From contig NZ_JANADR010000001.1 of NCBI RefSeq assembly GCF_024199925.1, positions 4,839,501-4,903,500 on the forward strand: a stretch of 64,000 nt of DNA, in the 5' to 3' direction. The notes beneath the pieces are model-generated. The model had not been told where the DNA came from and made no database searches. It saw only the letters and a list, made by a program, of their open reading frames with translations. Both the position numbers and the translations under genes were made by a program. Below are positions 44,331 through 53,325 of the stretch, piece after piece. Within the stretch, counting starts at the first letter, position 1, and each line of letters begins with the position of its first letter. The DNA comes from Bradyrhizobium sp. CCGUVB1N3. Lineage in GTDB: Bacteria > Pseudomonadota > Alphaproteobacteria > Rhizobiales > Xanthobacteraceae.

Positions 44331-44636
44331 TTGGTTCACGGCAATCAATCCTGGGTGTGCGGACCCGATACGATCAAATCATAAGGCAGAGGTTAGTCGG
44401 CCCCCAAGATGGGGCGGTTCGATTTCGCGGCGGTTTCGGTCGGTTTCTCCGATACTTCCCGAGCATTAAACGTGCTGCAGATCACGCTCAGCCGCAGGGC
44501 GGCCGCCTCGCTCACAAATCCGGGTGTGGCAAAACTCGCCCTTGCCCCGACGCACGCAACGGGCTGTAATTGCAGGGACAAATACCGCAGCGCAGAATTC
44601 AAAAAAACCGCGCGGGGCTGCAAGGGAGAGCCGGTC

Positions 44637-45902
44637 ATGCATGGGACCATCGAGAGCACAGTCACGCGCGCGAGCTTGCATGAGCGCGCCGCATCGCTGC
44701 CGCTGGAGCAGCTCGATCCCGGCCATCCCGAACTGTTCAGGACCGATGCGCTCTGGCCCTATTTCGATCGCCTGCGCCGCGAAGACCCCGTGCACTATTG
44801 CAAGGACTCGATGTTCGGCCCGTACTGGTCCGTGACCCGGTACAACGACATCATGGAGATCGAGACCAACCATTCGGTGTTCTCCTCCGCCGCTTCGCTC
44901 GGCGGCATCACCATCCGCGACATCGATCCCGATTTGCGCCGCGAGAGCTTCATTGCCATGGACCCGCCGCGTCATGCAGCCCAGCGCAAGACCGTGGCGC
45001 CGATGTTCACGCCGACGCATCTGGACGAGCTCGCGCTCAACATCCGCAAGCGCTCGGCCGAGTGCCTGGACAATCTGCCTCGAGGGGAGGAGTTCGACTG
45101 GGTCGACCGGGTCTCGATCGAGCTCACCACGCAGATGCTCGCGGTGCTCTTCGACTTCCCCTGGGAAGACCGCCGCAAGCTGACGCGCTGGTCCGATGTC
45201 GCGACCACCATTCCCGGCTCCGGCGGTCTCGTCGCCACCGAGGACCAGCGGCAGGCCGAGCTCCTGGAATGTGCAACTTACTTTTCGCGGCTGTGGAAGG
45301 AGCGCATCGCGCAGCCGCCGAAGAGCGATCTGCTCTCGATGCTGGCGCATGGCGCGGCGACACGCGACATGGACGCGAAGAATTTCCTGGGCAACCTGAT
45401 CCTTCTGATCGTGGGCGGCAACGACACCACGCGCAACACCATGTCCGGCTCGATCTACGCGCTCAGCCAGCATCCGGAGCAGTATCGGAAGCTGCGGGAA
45501 AATCCTGCGCTGCTGGACAGTTTCGTGCCCGAGGTGATCCGCTGGCAGACGCCGCTCGCCCATATGCGTCGCACCGCGCTGGCCGATTTCGAGTTCCGCG
45601 GCAAGCAAATCAAGAAGGGTGACAAAGTCGTGATGTGGTACATCTCGGGCAACCGCGACGAGGAGGCGATCGAAAGACCCTACGAATTCATCATTGACCG
45701 CGCCCGGCCACGCACGCATCTCTCGTTCGGCTTCGGCATCCACCGCTGCGTGGGCTTGCGGCTCGCCGAGCTGCAATTGAAGATCATCTGGGAAGAGATT
45801 TTGAAGCGCTTCGATCATATTGACGTGGTTGGCGAACCCAAGCGGGTTTATTCGAGTTTCGTGAAGGGCTATGAGACTCTGCCGGTCAGGATTGCGGCGT
45901 GA
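44637..45902 (+). CDS. cytochrome P450 (tandem copy 1)
   Basis: 421 residues. I-helix [13 protein letters not shown] (oxygen-activating Thr), ExxR region [16 protein letters not shown], heme-binding loop [17 protein letters not shown] with the axial Cys. Soluble class I type, so it needs a ferredoxin and reductase, neither of which is adjacent. It starts 17 bases after a GGGAGAG-type site. The next gene, 26 bases downstream, encodes a close paralogue of similar length. Substrate unknown. Confidence 0.95.
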   Translation: MHGTIESTVTRASLHERAASLPLEQLDPGHPELFRTDALWPYFDRLRREDPVHYCKDSMFGPYWSVTRYNDIMEIETNHSVFSSAASLGGITIRDIDPDLRRESFIAMDPPRHAAQRKTVAPMFTPTHLDELALNIRKRSAECLDNLPRGEEFDWVDRVSIELTTQMLAVLFDFPWEDRRKLTRWSDVATTIPGSGGLVATEDQRQAELLECATYFSRLWKERIAQPPKSDLLSMLAHGAATRDMDAKNFLGNLILLIVGGNDTTRNTMSGSIYALSQHPEQYRKLRENPALLDSFVPEVIRWQTPLAHMRRTALADFEFRGKQIKKGDKVVMWYISGNRDEEAIERPYEFIIDRARPRTHLSFGFGIHRCVGLRLAELQLKIIWEEILKRFDHIDVVGEPKRVYSSFVKGYETLPVRIAA

Positions 45903-45927
45903 TCGGCGAAAACTGGAGCAACCAGCC

Positions 45928-47202
45928 ATGAACATCCAAACTCCGGTCAGGACCGACAAGGCCGAACGCATGCGCCGGGCGCGCGAGGAGGCCTATGCGA
46001 CGCCATTGAAGGACTACCATCCGGGTGCGCCGCGGCTGTTCCAGGACGACACGCTGTGGCCGTGGTTCGAACGGCTGCGCAAGGAAGAGCCGGTGCATTA
46101 CTGCACCAACGCGCCGATCGAACCCTACTGGTCGGTGGTGAGATACAACGACATCATGCATGTCGACACCAATCACGGCATCTTCTCGTCCGACTCGACG
46201 CTCGGCGGCATCTCGATCCGCGACGTGCCGGCCGGTTATGACTGGCCGAGCTTCATCGCGATGGACCAGCCCACCCACTCGGCGCAGCGCAAGACGGTGT
46301 CGCCGATGTTCACGCCCACGCATCTGGACGAGCTGGCAAAGCTGATCCGCCAGCGCTCGCAGACCGTGCTGGACAACCTGCCGCGCAACGAGACCTTCAA
46401 TTTCGTCGAACGCGTCTCGATCGAGCTGACGACGCAGATGCTGGCCACCCTGTTCGACTTCCCCTGGGAGGAGCGGCGCAAGCTGACGCGCTGGTCGGAC
46501 GTCTCCACCGCGCTGCCCAAGAGCGGCATCGTCGCCTCCGCCGAGGAGCGGCGGAAGGAGATGGACGAGTGCTACGCCTACATGTCCAGGCTGTGGAATG
46601 AGCGCGTCAATTCCGCGCCGCGCAACGACCTGCTGTCGCTGATGGCCCATAACGACGCCACGCGCTTCATGGACCCCGACAACCTCATGGGCAACATCAT
46701 CCTGCTCATCGTCGGTGGCAACGACACCACGCGCAACACCATGACCGGCTCGGTGCTGGCGCTGAACGAGAACCCCGAGCAGTACGACAAGCTCCGCGCC
46801 AATCCGGCGCTGATCGATTCCATGGTGCCGGAGGTGATCCGCTGGCAGACGCCGCTCGCGCACATGCGGCGCACCGCGCTGCAGGACACCGAGATCGGCG
46901 GCAAGGAGATCAAGAAAGGCGACCGCGTCGTGATGTGGTACGTCTCCGGCAACCGCGACGAGGAGATGTTCGAAAGACCGAACGACTTCATCATCGACCG
47001 GCCGCGGCCGCGCACGCATCTGTCCTTCGGCTTCGGCATCCACCGCTGCGTCGGCATGCGGCTCGCGGAACTCCAACTCAGGATCATCTGGGAGGAGATG
47101 CTCAAGCGCTTCGACCGCATCGAGGTGGTCGGCGAGCCCCGGCGGATCTATTCCAGCTTCATCAAGGGCTACGAGACGCTGCCGGTGAGGATTCCGGGCT
47201 GA
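45928..47202 (+). CDS. cytochrome P450 (tandem copy 2)
   Basis: 424 residues, with the same motifs: [46 protein letters not shown]. The two P450s are alike over their whole length by eye (long identical stretches such as the [10 protein letters not shown] and [13 protein letters not shown] segments) and differ mostly in the N-terminal 30 residues, indicating a local duplication. Probably one transcript with copy 1. Confidence 0.95.
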   Translation: MNIQTPVRTDKAERMRRAREEAYATPLKDYHPGAPRLFQDDTLWPWFERLRKEEPVHYCTNAPIEPYWSVVRYNDIMHVDTNHGIFSSDSTLGGISIRDVPAGYDWPSFIAMDQPTHSAQRKTVSPMFTPTHLDELAKLIRQRSQTVLDNLPRNETFNFVERVSIELTTQMLATLFDFPWEERRKLTRWSDVSTALPKSGIVASAEERRKEMDECYAYMSRLWNERVNSAPRNDLLSLMAHNDATRFMDPDNLMGNIILLIVGGNDTTRNTMTGSVLALNENPEQYDKLRANPALIDSMVPEVIRWQTPLAHMRRTALQDTEIGGKEIKKGDRVVMWYVSGNRDEEMFERPNDFIIDRPRPRTHLSFGFGIHRCVGMRLAELQLRIIWEEMLKRFDRIEVVGEPRRIYSSFIKGYETLPVRIPG

Positions 47203-47245
47203 GGGCAGTACTTTCGCTGTAGGCAAGGCACAGCTCATTCTGTCT

Positions 47246-47347
47246 CCTCACCCTGAGGAGCCACGCAGTGGCGTCTCGAAGGGCGAGGCCACCGGCGGGG
47301 CCTTCATCCTTCGAGACGCGCGCAAGGGCGCGCTCCTCAGGATGAGG
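47246..47347. repeat. palindromic intergenic repeat, family B, copy 2
   Basis: CCTCACCCTGAGGAGCCACG ... CGCTCCTCAGGATGAGG with GCGTCTCGAAGGG inside on one side and CCTTCGAGACGCG on the other. It lies between the P450 pair and the convergent LysR gene. Confidence 0.85.
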
Positions 47348-47464
47348 GTCAGACAGCGGTGGCCCGCTATAGAAAATCGGCATGACAGGGTGAGCCAGAT
47401 GCGAAGGGAAGGCTGCCCGCACTTGGCGTAAGTCCCGCAACATGGCTGCCCATTGCAGCAACTG

Positions 47465-48385
47465 TTATGCCAATTTGATGTCCCAGACGCCGTCCTTGCG
47501 GCAGGCTGCCACTTCCTCGCGCAGGAGCGCTGCGACGGCAACAGTCGCCGTCGAGACGGTGCGGTCGATCGGAGAGGCAACAATGAGCTCGCGCGTCATC
47601 GGCTTCGAGACACCGGCGGTTTCCAGTCGCCCATCAGCGACCTCACCATGCACCGACGAGGGCGGCAGCAGGGCAAATCCGAGGCCCTCCTCGACGAGGC
47701 TCGTCAGCACGCGGAACGAATCCGCCTCGAGCTGGACGTTGAGCTTGATCTTGCGCTGCGCGGCCGCGTGCTCGATCAGCGCCCGGAGACCGTGCGAATG
47801 ACTGGGCAGAACCAGCCGCTGCCTGAGCAGCCACCCGATCTCGACGCTCTTCTTGCGGGCGAGCCCGCAGCCGCGCGGACCGACCGCGACGATGTTGTCG
47901 CGTCCCAGGCTCTGCACGGTGAGATGCAGATCGGCCGAGCGCCCGTAGAGGATCGCAAGATCCATCTCCCCGCGATGCAGCCATTCGACCAGATGGCCGC
48001 TGTAGCTTTCGACGATGCGCAGCGTGATGCCTGGATAGGTTTCCACGCAGCGGCGGGCGAACCGCGCCGACAGCACGCAGCTCACGGTCGGAACCAGGCC
48101 GAGCACGACATGGCCCGAGAGCGGTCCCTGCGCGGACTGGATGTCATCGCGGATCTGGTCGATCTGCCGGACGATGCCGGAGGTGCGCGCGAGCAGCAGG
48201 CGACCGGCGTCGGTCAGCACCATGCCGCGGCCGTTGCGGGTGAACAACTCGGTGCGCAGCTCGTGTTCCAGAAGCTTGATCTGGCGGCTCAGCGCCGGCT
48301 GCGCCACGCGCAAGGTGTCGGACGCCTTGGAAAGGCTGCCGAGCTCGGCCACGCAACTGAAGGTCCTGAGCTGACGGAAATCCAT
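47465..48385 (-). CDS. LysR-type transcriptional regulator
   Basis: 306 residues from ATG 48385. The N-terminal winged helix (MDFRQLRTFSCVAELGSLSK, ASDTLRVAQPALSRQIKLLE) is the LysR HTH; the rest is a periplasmic-binding-like effector domain (GHVVLGLVPTVSCVLSARFA). It is divergent from the acyl-CoA dehydrogenase operon, and a perfect T-N11-A box lies between. The longer frame to 48631 is unlikely. The effector is probably an intermediate of that pathway. Confidence 0.93.
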   Translation of the reverse strand: MDFRQLRTFSCVAELGSLSKASDTLRVAQPALSRQIKLLEHELRTELFTRNGRGMVLTDAGRLLLARTSGIVRQIDQIRDDIQSAQGPLSGHVVLGLVPTVSCVLSARFARRCVETYPGITLRIVESYSGHLVEWLHRGEMDLAILYGRSADLHLTVQSLGRDNIVAVGPRGCGLARKKSVEIGWLLRQRLVLPSHSHGLRALIEHAAAQRKIKLNVQLEADSFRVLTSLVEEGLGFALLPPSSVHGEVADGRLETAGVSKPMTRELIVASPIDRTVSTATVAVAALLREEVAACRKDGVWDIKLA

Positions 48386-48416
48386 GCTTGCCAATCTTTG
48401 AACGCTACTCCATACG

Positions 48417-48435
48417 CTATAGCAAATGAGCATAG
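48417..48435. promoter_or_regulatory. LysR-type T-N11-A box
   Basis: CTAT-N11-ATAG (CTATAGCAAATGAGCATAG) is a perfect inverted repeat 32 bases upstream of the lysR start and 76 bases upstream of the acyl-CoA dehydrogenase start. Confidence 0.7.
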
Positions 48436-48510
48436 GGGGTTGGCGCTGTCCAGACAACGCCGGAGGATCGTCCTGCGTTATCCTCTCGAACGAACCCAAC
48501 GGGAAACGCC

Positions 48511-49680
48511 ATGACCCAACAAGAACAACACAACGACGATCACGCCGATATCCGCGAAGCCGTCGCAAAGCTCTGCGCACAGTTTCCCGGCGAATACTGG
48601 CGCAAGCTCGATCGCGAGATGGCCTATCCAAAAGCCTTTGTCGATGCGCTCACCGAGGCCGGCTACCTCTCGGTGCTGATCCCCGAGGAATATGGCGGCG
48701 CAGGGCTGAAGCTGTCGGCAGCCGCCGCGATCCTCGAGGAGATCCAGCGCACCGGCTGCAACGGCGGCGGCTGCCACGCCCAGATGTACACCATGGGCAC
48801 GGTGCTCCGGCACGGCAGCGACGCGCAGAAGGCCAAGTATCTGCCGAAGGTCGCGACCGGTGAATTGCGCCTGCAGGCCTTCGGCGTCACCGAGCCGACC
48901 AGCGGCACCGACACCTCCTCGCTCAAGACGTTTGCGCGTCGCGAGGGGGATCACTACGTCGTCAACGGCCAGAAGATCTGGACGAGCCGCGCCGAGCATT
49001 CCGACCTGATGATCTTGCTCGCGCGCACCACGCCCAAGGAGAAGGCCAAGAAGCGCACCGACGGGCTCTCGGTCTTCATCGTCGACATGCGCGAGGCCAG
49101 GGGCAAGGGCCTCGAGATCCGCCCGATCCGCACCATGATGAATCACGCCACCACCGAAGTGTTCTTTACGGACATGAAAGTGCCCGCGGAGAACCTGATC
49201 GGCGAGGAAGGCAAAGGTTTCCGCTACATCCTCTCCGGCATGAATGCCGAGCGCATCCTGATCGCGGCCGAATGCGTCGGCGATGCAAAGTGGTTCATCG
49301 CAAAAGCCTCGAACTACGCCAAGGAGCGCAGCGTGTTCGGCCGGCCGATCGGCCAGAACCAGGGCATTCAGTTCCCGATCGCCAAGGCCTATGCCTCGAT
49401 GCGCGCGGCTGAATTGATGGTGAAGGAGGCGACGCGCAAATACGAGGCCGGGCTCGACTGCGGCGCCGAGGCCAACATGGCAAAAATGCTGGCGGCGGAT
49501 GCATCCTGGGAAGCGGCGAACGCCTGCGTCCAGACCCATGGTGGCTTCGGCTTCGCCGAGGAATACGACGTCGAACGAAAATTCCGCGAGACGCGGCTCT
49601 ACCAGGTCGCGCCGATCTCGACCAACCTGGTGCTGTCGTTCATCGCCGAGCACGTGCTCGGCATGCCCCGCTCCTACTGA
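48511..49680 (+). CDS. acyl-CoA dehydrogenase
   Basis: 389 residues. Family signatures: LQAFGVTEPTSGTDTSSLKT (FAD-binding middle domain), KIWTSRAEHSDLMILLART, and ERSVFGRPIGQNQGIQFPIA with CVQTHGGFGFAEEYDVERKF near the end. It oxidises an acyl-CoA to the enoyl-CoA, passing electrons to ETF. First gene of a LysR-controlled operon with a CoA-transferase and a hydratase. The chain length is unknown. Confidence 0.92.
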   Translation: MTQQEQHNDDHADIREAVAKLCAQFPGEYWRKLDREMAYPKAFVDALTEAGYLSVLIPEEYGGAGLKLSAAAAILEEIQRTGCNGGGCHAQMYTMGTVLRHGSDAQKAKYLPKVATGELRLQAFGVTEPTSGTDTSSLKTFARREGDHYVVNGQKIWTSRAEHSDLMILLARTTPKEKAKKRTDGLSVFIVDMREARGKGLEIRPIRTMMNHATTEVFFTDMKVPAENLIGEEGKGFRYILSGMNAERILIAAECVGDAKWFIAKASNYAKERSVFGRPIGQNQGIQFPIAKAYASMRAAELMVKEATRKYEAGLDCGAEANMAKMLAADASWEAANACVQTHGGFGFAEEYDVERKFRETRLYQVAPISTNLVLSFIAEHVLGMPRSY

Positions 49681-49689
49681 GGTCGCGCC

Positions 49690-50793
49690 ATGGGAGCACT
49701 TGACGGGATCAGGGTGATTGCGGTCGAGCAGGCGGTCGCGGCGCCGTTCTGCTCGTCGCGCCTGGCGGATGCCGGCGCCGAGGTGATCAAGATCGAGCGT
49801 CCCGAGGGCGACTTCGCCCGCGGCTATGACGCGGCGGCCAAGGGCCAGAGCAGCTACTTCGTCTGGCTCAACCGCGGCAAGCAATCGGCGGTGGTCGATC
49901 TTGCGACCAAGGAAGGCCGGGCAGAGCTCGAAAAGCTGATCGCGAGCGCCGATGTGCTGATCCAGAACCTCAAGCCCGGCTCGATGGACAAGCTCGGGTT
50001 TTCGCGCGAGCGGTTGCTGCGCGACTATCCGAAGCTGATCTCCTGCACCATCACCGGCTATGGCGACGAGGGCCCCTACGCGCATCGCAAGGCCTATGAT
50101 CTCCTGATCCAGGCCGAGAGCGGGCTTGCTTCGATCACCGGCAATCCCGACGGCGCCTCGCGTGTCGGCATGTCGATCGTCGACGTCGCGACCGGCGCCA
50201 CCGCGCATGCTGCGATCCTGGAAGCGCTGATCGCGCGCGGGCGCATGGGCAAGGGCGCCGACATCCGCATCTCCATGTTCGACGTGATGGCGGATTGGTG
50301 CACCGTGCCGCTGCTCAATTCCGAAGCCGGCAATCCGCCCAAGCGCATGGGCCTGCGCCATCCCTCGATCGCGCCATACGGCGTGTTCACCTCAAAAGAC
50401 GGCAAGGACATCCTGATTTCGATCCAGAGCGAGCGCGAATGGAAGACGCTGTGCGCGGAGGTGCTGGACCAGCCCGCGCTACCGAGCGATCCGCGCGTCG
50501 CCAACATGGTCGAGCGCGTGCGCAACCGCGACTTCACCGACAACACGGTCGCAGACAGCTTCGCGAGCATGACGCGCGATGAATTGTTGAAGCGGCTGTC
50601 GGATGCCGACATCGCCTTCGCCGAGGTCAACACCATGGCTGATCTCACCACCCATCCGCATCTGCGGCGTATCGAGGTCGATACACCGAGCGGCCGCGTC
50701 AGCTATCCTGCGCCGGCGCCTATCATCGTCGGTGAGACGCGCACCTACGGCGCTGTGCCCGCCATCGGCGAACGGCCCGGCCAGAAGAAGTAG
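49690..50793 (+). CDS. CaiB/BaiF (family III) CoA-transferase
   Basis: 367 residues. N-terminal GIRVIAVEQAVAAPFCSSRL followed by ADAGAEVIKIERPEGDFARG, the family III opening; YFVWLNRGKQSAVVDLATKE and the central catalytic-Asp region (LIQNLKPGSMDKLGF) follow. It moves CoA from a donor acyl-CoA to an acid. The first member is 9 bases after the dehydrogenase stop; the hydratase follows 15 bases later. Confidence 0.92.
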   Translation: MGALDGIRVIAVEQAVAAPFCSSRLADAGAEVIKIERPEGDFARGYDAAAKGQSSYFVWLNRGKQSAVVDLATKEGRAELEKLIASADVLIQNLKPGSMDKLGFSRERLLRDYPKLISCTITGYGDEGPYAHRKAYDLLIQAESGLASITGNPDGASRVGMSIVDVATGATAHAAILEALIARGRMGKGADIRISMFDVMADWCTVPLLNSEAGNPPKRMGLRHPSIAPYGVFTSKDGKDILISIQSEREWKTLCAEVLDQPALPSDPRVANMVERVRNRDFTDNTVADSFASMTRDELLKRLSDADIAFAEVNTMADLTTHPHLRRIEVDTPSGRVSYPAPAPIIVGETRTYGAVPAIGERPGQKK

Positions 50794-50808
50794 CAAGAGC
50801 GAGGCGTC

Positions 50809-51660
50809 ATGACCGAGAAGCTCGACATCGATCATTTGCGGCAATGGATCGGCCGCACCCAGGACGCGACCGATATCGTCACCGCGCAACTCGTCAAGGG
50901 CCTGCGCGCGACGCTGTTCCAGGAGGTCGGCGAGCCCAAAAAGGGCGACGCGGCGCCGTTCACGGTGCACTGGTGCCTCACGCAGCCGGTGTTTCCGATG
51001 TCGATGCTCGGCCCCGACGGTCACCCCACCCGTGGCGGCTTCCTGCCGCCGGTGCCGCTGCCGCGCCGAATGTGGGCCGGCGGCGAGATCGAGTTCATCG
51101 AGCCCTTGTGCGTCGGCGATGAAACGACCCGGACCTCGCGGATCGCCGACGTCACCGTGAAGACCGGCTCGACCGGCACGCTATGCTTTGTCGCGGTCGA
51201 GCACACCATCACCTCGCCGCGCGGCATCGCCATTCGTGAACGGCAGGACATCGTCTATCGCGAGATGACGGGCAGCCAGCCCGGAGGCGCGAAAACCCCG
51301 CCCCCGCCGCCCGGGGCGCAGCACCGCGAGACGCATGTTTCCGATCCCGTGCTGCTGTTCCGCTATTCCGCTCTGACGTTCAACGGCCACCGCATCCACT
51401 ACGACCGCGACTACGTCACCAAGGTCGAGGGCTATCCGGGCCTGATCTTCCATGGGCCGTTGCAGGCAGCACTGATTGTCGAGATGGCGGCAAAACTGCG
51501 CGGCGGCAAGGCGCCGAAGAAATTCAGCTATCGGGGCATGCAGCCGCTGTTCGAGGGAACGGAGTTTTCCGTCAATGCAAACGAGACCGACGCCGGCCTG
51601 GAGCTGTGGACGGCGAATGCGGAAGGGCAACCGACGATGAAGGGAACGGCGGTGTGGTGA
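50809..51660 (+). CDS. FAS1-like dehydratase / mesaconyl-C4-CoA hydratase-type protein
   Basis: 283 residues, a double-hotdog protein. The N-terminal half includes GFLPPVPLPRRMWAGGEIEF; the C-terminal half has the hydratase segment RYSALTFNGHRIHYDRDYVT, where an Asn/His pair lies in the usual active-site helix, and YPGLIFHGPLQAALIV. It would add water to an enoyl-CoA. With the transferase and dehydrogenase this could be a mesaconate/itaconate-like branched dicarboxylate pathway; that identity is inference. Confidence 0.82.
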   Translation: MTEKLDIDHLRQWIGRTQDATDIVTAQLVKGLRATLFQEVGEPKKGDAAPFTVHWCLTQPVFPMSMLGPDGHPTRGGFLPPVPLPRRMWAGGEIEFIEPLCVGDETTRTSRIADVTVKTGSTGTLCFVAVEHTITSPRGIAIRERQDIVYREMTGSQPGGAKTPPPPPGAQHRETHVSDPVLLFRYSALTFNGHRIHYDRDYVTKVEGYPGLIFHGPLQAALIVEMAAKLRGGKAPKKFSYRGMQPLFEGTEFSVNANETDAGLELWTANAEGQPTMKGTAVW

Positions 51661-51784
51661 TACACTCTCGTCGCCGTTGCGAGCGCAGAGGCGATGTAGA
51701 AGTCTAGCAGGCTGTTGAAGAAGTCTCTGGCGAAGCGTTTTGGATCGTGATTCCCTAGGATCAGGATTTTGCTGGGGTGGCACG

Positions 51785-52888
51785 ATGCGGGGAAGTGACG
51801 AACGGTCTGGCTCGCTGTTCAGTTATGTTGACCTGGAGGCTCGGGTTCGCGTCGACCACCCGCTGCGGGCGATCAGGGATCTGGCAAATGCGGCGCTGGG
51901 CGATCTTTCTGGGGAGTTTGGCAAGCTCTACACGGACTTCGGTCGGCCCTCGATCGCACCGGAGAAACTGCTTCGGGCGATGCTCCTACAGGCGTTCTAT
52001 GGGGTTCGCTCGGAAAGGCATCTGATGGAACGGATGGAGTTCGATCTTCTGTTCCGCTGGTTCGTCGGGCTTGGGGTGGACGATGCGGTTTGGGACCATT
52101 CAACCTTCTCGAAGAACCGCGACCGGCTGCTTGAAGGTGAGATTGCGGCCAAGTTCTTGAACGCGCTTTTGGCGCAGCCGAAGGTGAAGCGTCTTTTGTC
52201 GAGCGATCACTTCTCGGTGGACGGCACGCTCATTGAAGCCTGGGCTTCGATCAAGAGCTTCCGGAGGAAGGATGGCAGCGACAAAGATCAGGACGGTCCG
52301 GGACGCAATGCCGAGCGCAGCTTCCACAAGGAGAAGCGATCCAACGAGACCCATGAGAGCACGACCGATCCTGAGGCCAGGCTCTATAAAAAGGGCGACG
52401 GCCAGCCGGCCAAACTCTGCTATATGGGCCATGCGCTGATGGAGAACCGCAATGGTTTGGCGGTTTTAGGTGGAGTGAGCCAAGCTACTGGCACCGCCGA
52501 ACGAGAGATTGCGCTTGCCATGATCGACAGGCGCGGGTGTGCGAAGCGGGTCACTCTGGGGGCGGACAAAGCCTACGACGTCACGCAGTTCGTGCATGAC
52601 CTGAGAGATAGATCGGTTACTCCGCATATCGCGATCAATGGACATCTGAGTAAGACCGGCAAGCGGCGCAAGACGGCGGTCGACGCGCGTACCACGCGTC
52701 ACGACGGCTATGACATCAGCCAACGCTGCCGCAAACGCATCGAAGAAGTCTTCGGCTGGATCAAGAGTTCCGCTGGCCTGGCCAAGGTCAAGCTGCGAGG
52801 CCGCGACCGGGTGGATGCCGTCTTCGTCCTGGCGCTTGCGGCCTATAATCTGATCCGGCTGCCCAAGCTTCTGGCGGCACCGGCATGA
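51785..52888 (+). CDS. IS5-family transposase
   Basis: 367 residues. N-terminal DUF772 region (RPSIAPEKLLRAMLLQAFYG) and DDE core: D in SSDHFSVDGTLIEAWAS, D in LGADKAYDVTQF, E in CRKRIEEVFGWIKSSAGLAK. No stop or frameshift, so the element should be able to move. ATG 51785 is preferred to an upstream GTG at 51740. Confidence 0.93.
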   Translation: MRGSDERSGSLFSYVDLEARVRVDHPLRAIRDLANAALGDLSGEFGKLYTDFGRPSIAPEKLLRAMLLQAFYGVRSERHLMERMEFDLLFRWFVGLGVDDAVWDHSTFSKNRDRLLEGEIAAKFLNALLAQPKVKRLLSSDHFSVDGTLIEAWASIKSFRRKDGSDKDQDGPGRNAERSFHKEKRSNETHESTTDPEARLYKKGDGQPAKLCYMGHALMENRNGLAVLGGVSQATGTAEREIALAMIDRRGCAKRVTLGADKAYDVTQFVHDLRDRSVTPHIAINGHLSKTGKRRKTAVDARTTRHDGYDISQRCRKRIEEVFGWIKSSAGLAKVKLRGRDRVDAVFVLALAAYNLIRLPKLLAAPA

Positions 52889-53091
52889 GCATCCGAGGTA
52901 GATGGCGGGTCGTCGAGACACCAGGCTACGACATGGCCGTGGCGGGCGCCTACATCCTGTTCGATGACGACGGCGGCGAGTTCGCCTTCGATTGCCTCAC
53001 GGGCTGCATTCATGGAGCCTGTGACGGCGATGCCGTCCAGTTCGGCTGGCAGGGAAACGACGAAATGGAGCCAGCCAACGGTGATGGCTAG
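52885..53091 (+). pseudogene. passenger gene of the IS, interrupted by an amber codon
   Basis: ATG 52885 overlaps the transposase stop (ATGA). The frame encodes MSIRGRWRVVETPGYDMAVA, AYILFDDDGGEFAFDCLTG, and MEPANGDG before TAG 53089. The same frame continues without further stops as AELRDDGSLEGEICLLNGDD and then IPFIARR into the element's right terminal repeat. The amber sits where a Trp (TGG) is expected in the family as I remember it. It is a small acidic protein of unknown role, now truncated at 68 residues. Confidence 0.7.
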
Positions 53092-53201
53092 GCCGAACTG
53101 CGGGATGACGGCTCACTCGAAGGTGAAATCTGCCTCCTTAATGGCGACGACATCCCATTTATCGCGCGTCGCTCGAAGACTTCTTCAACAGCCTGCTAGA
53201 C

Positions 53202-53304
53202 CCTCACCCTGAGGAGCGCGCCCTTCGCGCGCGTCTCGAAGGGCGAGGCCGAGAGCCGGGCCTTCATCCTTCGAGACGCGCGTTCCGCGCTCCTCAGGAT
53301 GAGG
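53202..53304. repeat. palindromic intergenic repeat, family B, copy 3
   Basis: CCTCACCCTGAGGAGCGCGC ... GCGCTCCTCAGGATGAGG, with GTCTCGAAGGGCGAGGCC and CCTTCGAGACGCGC inside. It begins three bases after the IS target duplication. Confidence 0.88.
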
Positions 53305-53325
53305 AACTAAAAAGGGACGGAAACA

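Larger units (their letters stand above)
51708..53195 (+). mobile_element. IS5-family insertion sequence with a passenger gene
   Basis: 1488 bases. Terminal inverted repeat CAGGCTGTTGAAGAAGTCT at 51708-51726 is matched exactly at 53177-53195. Both sides are flanked by CTAG (51704-51707 and 53196-53199), a 4-base target duplication of the YTAR type used by IS5 elements. It carries the transposase and, overlapping its stop, a short passenger ORF. Confidence 0.93.

Noticed and set aside
42471..44384. 637-residue ORF on the plus strand
   Set aside because: It is antisense to the M48 and DUF898 genes, which have full motifs; its His/Arg/Gln-rich composition is the typical shadow of GC-rich genes.
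45886..50361. Long minus-strand ORFs opposite the second P450 (45886-47238) and opposite the dehydrogenase/transferase genes (48478-50361)
   Set aside because: Shadow frames of well-supported genes.
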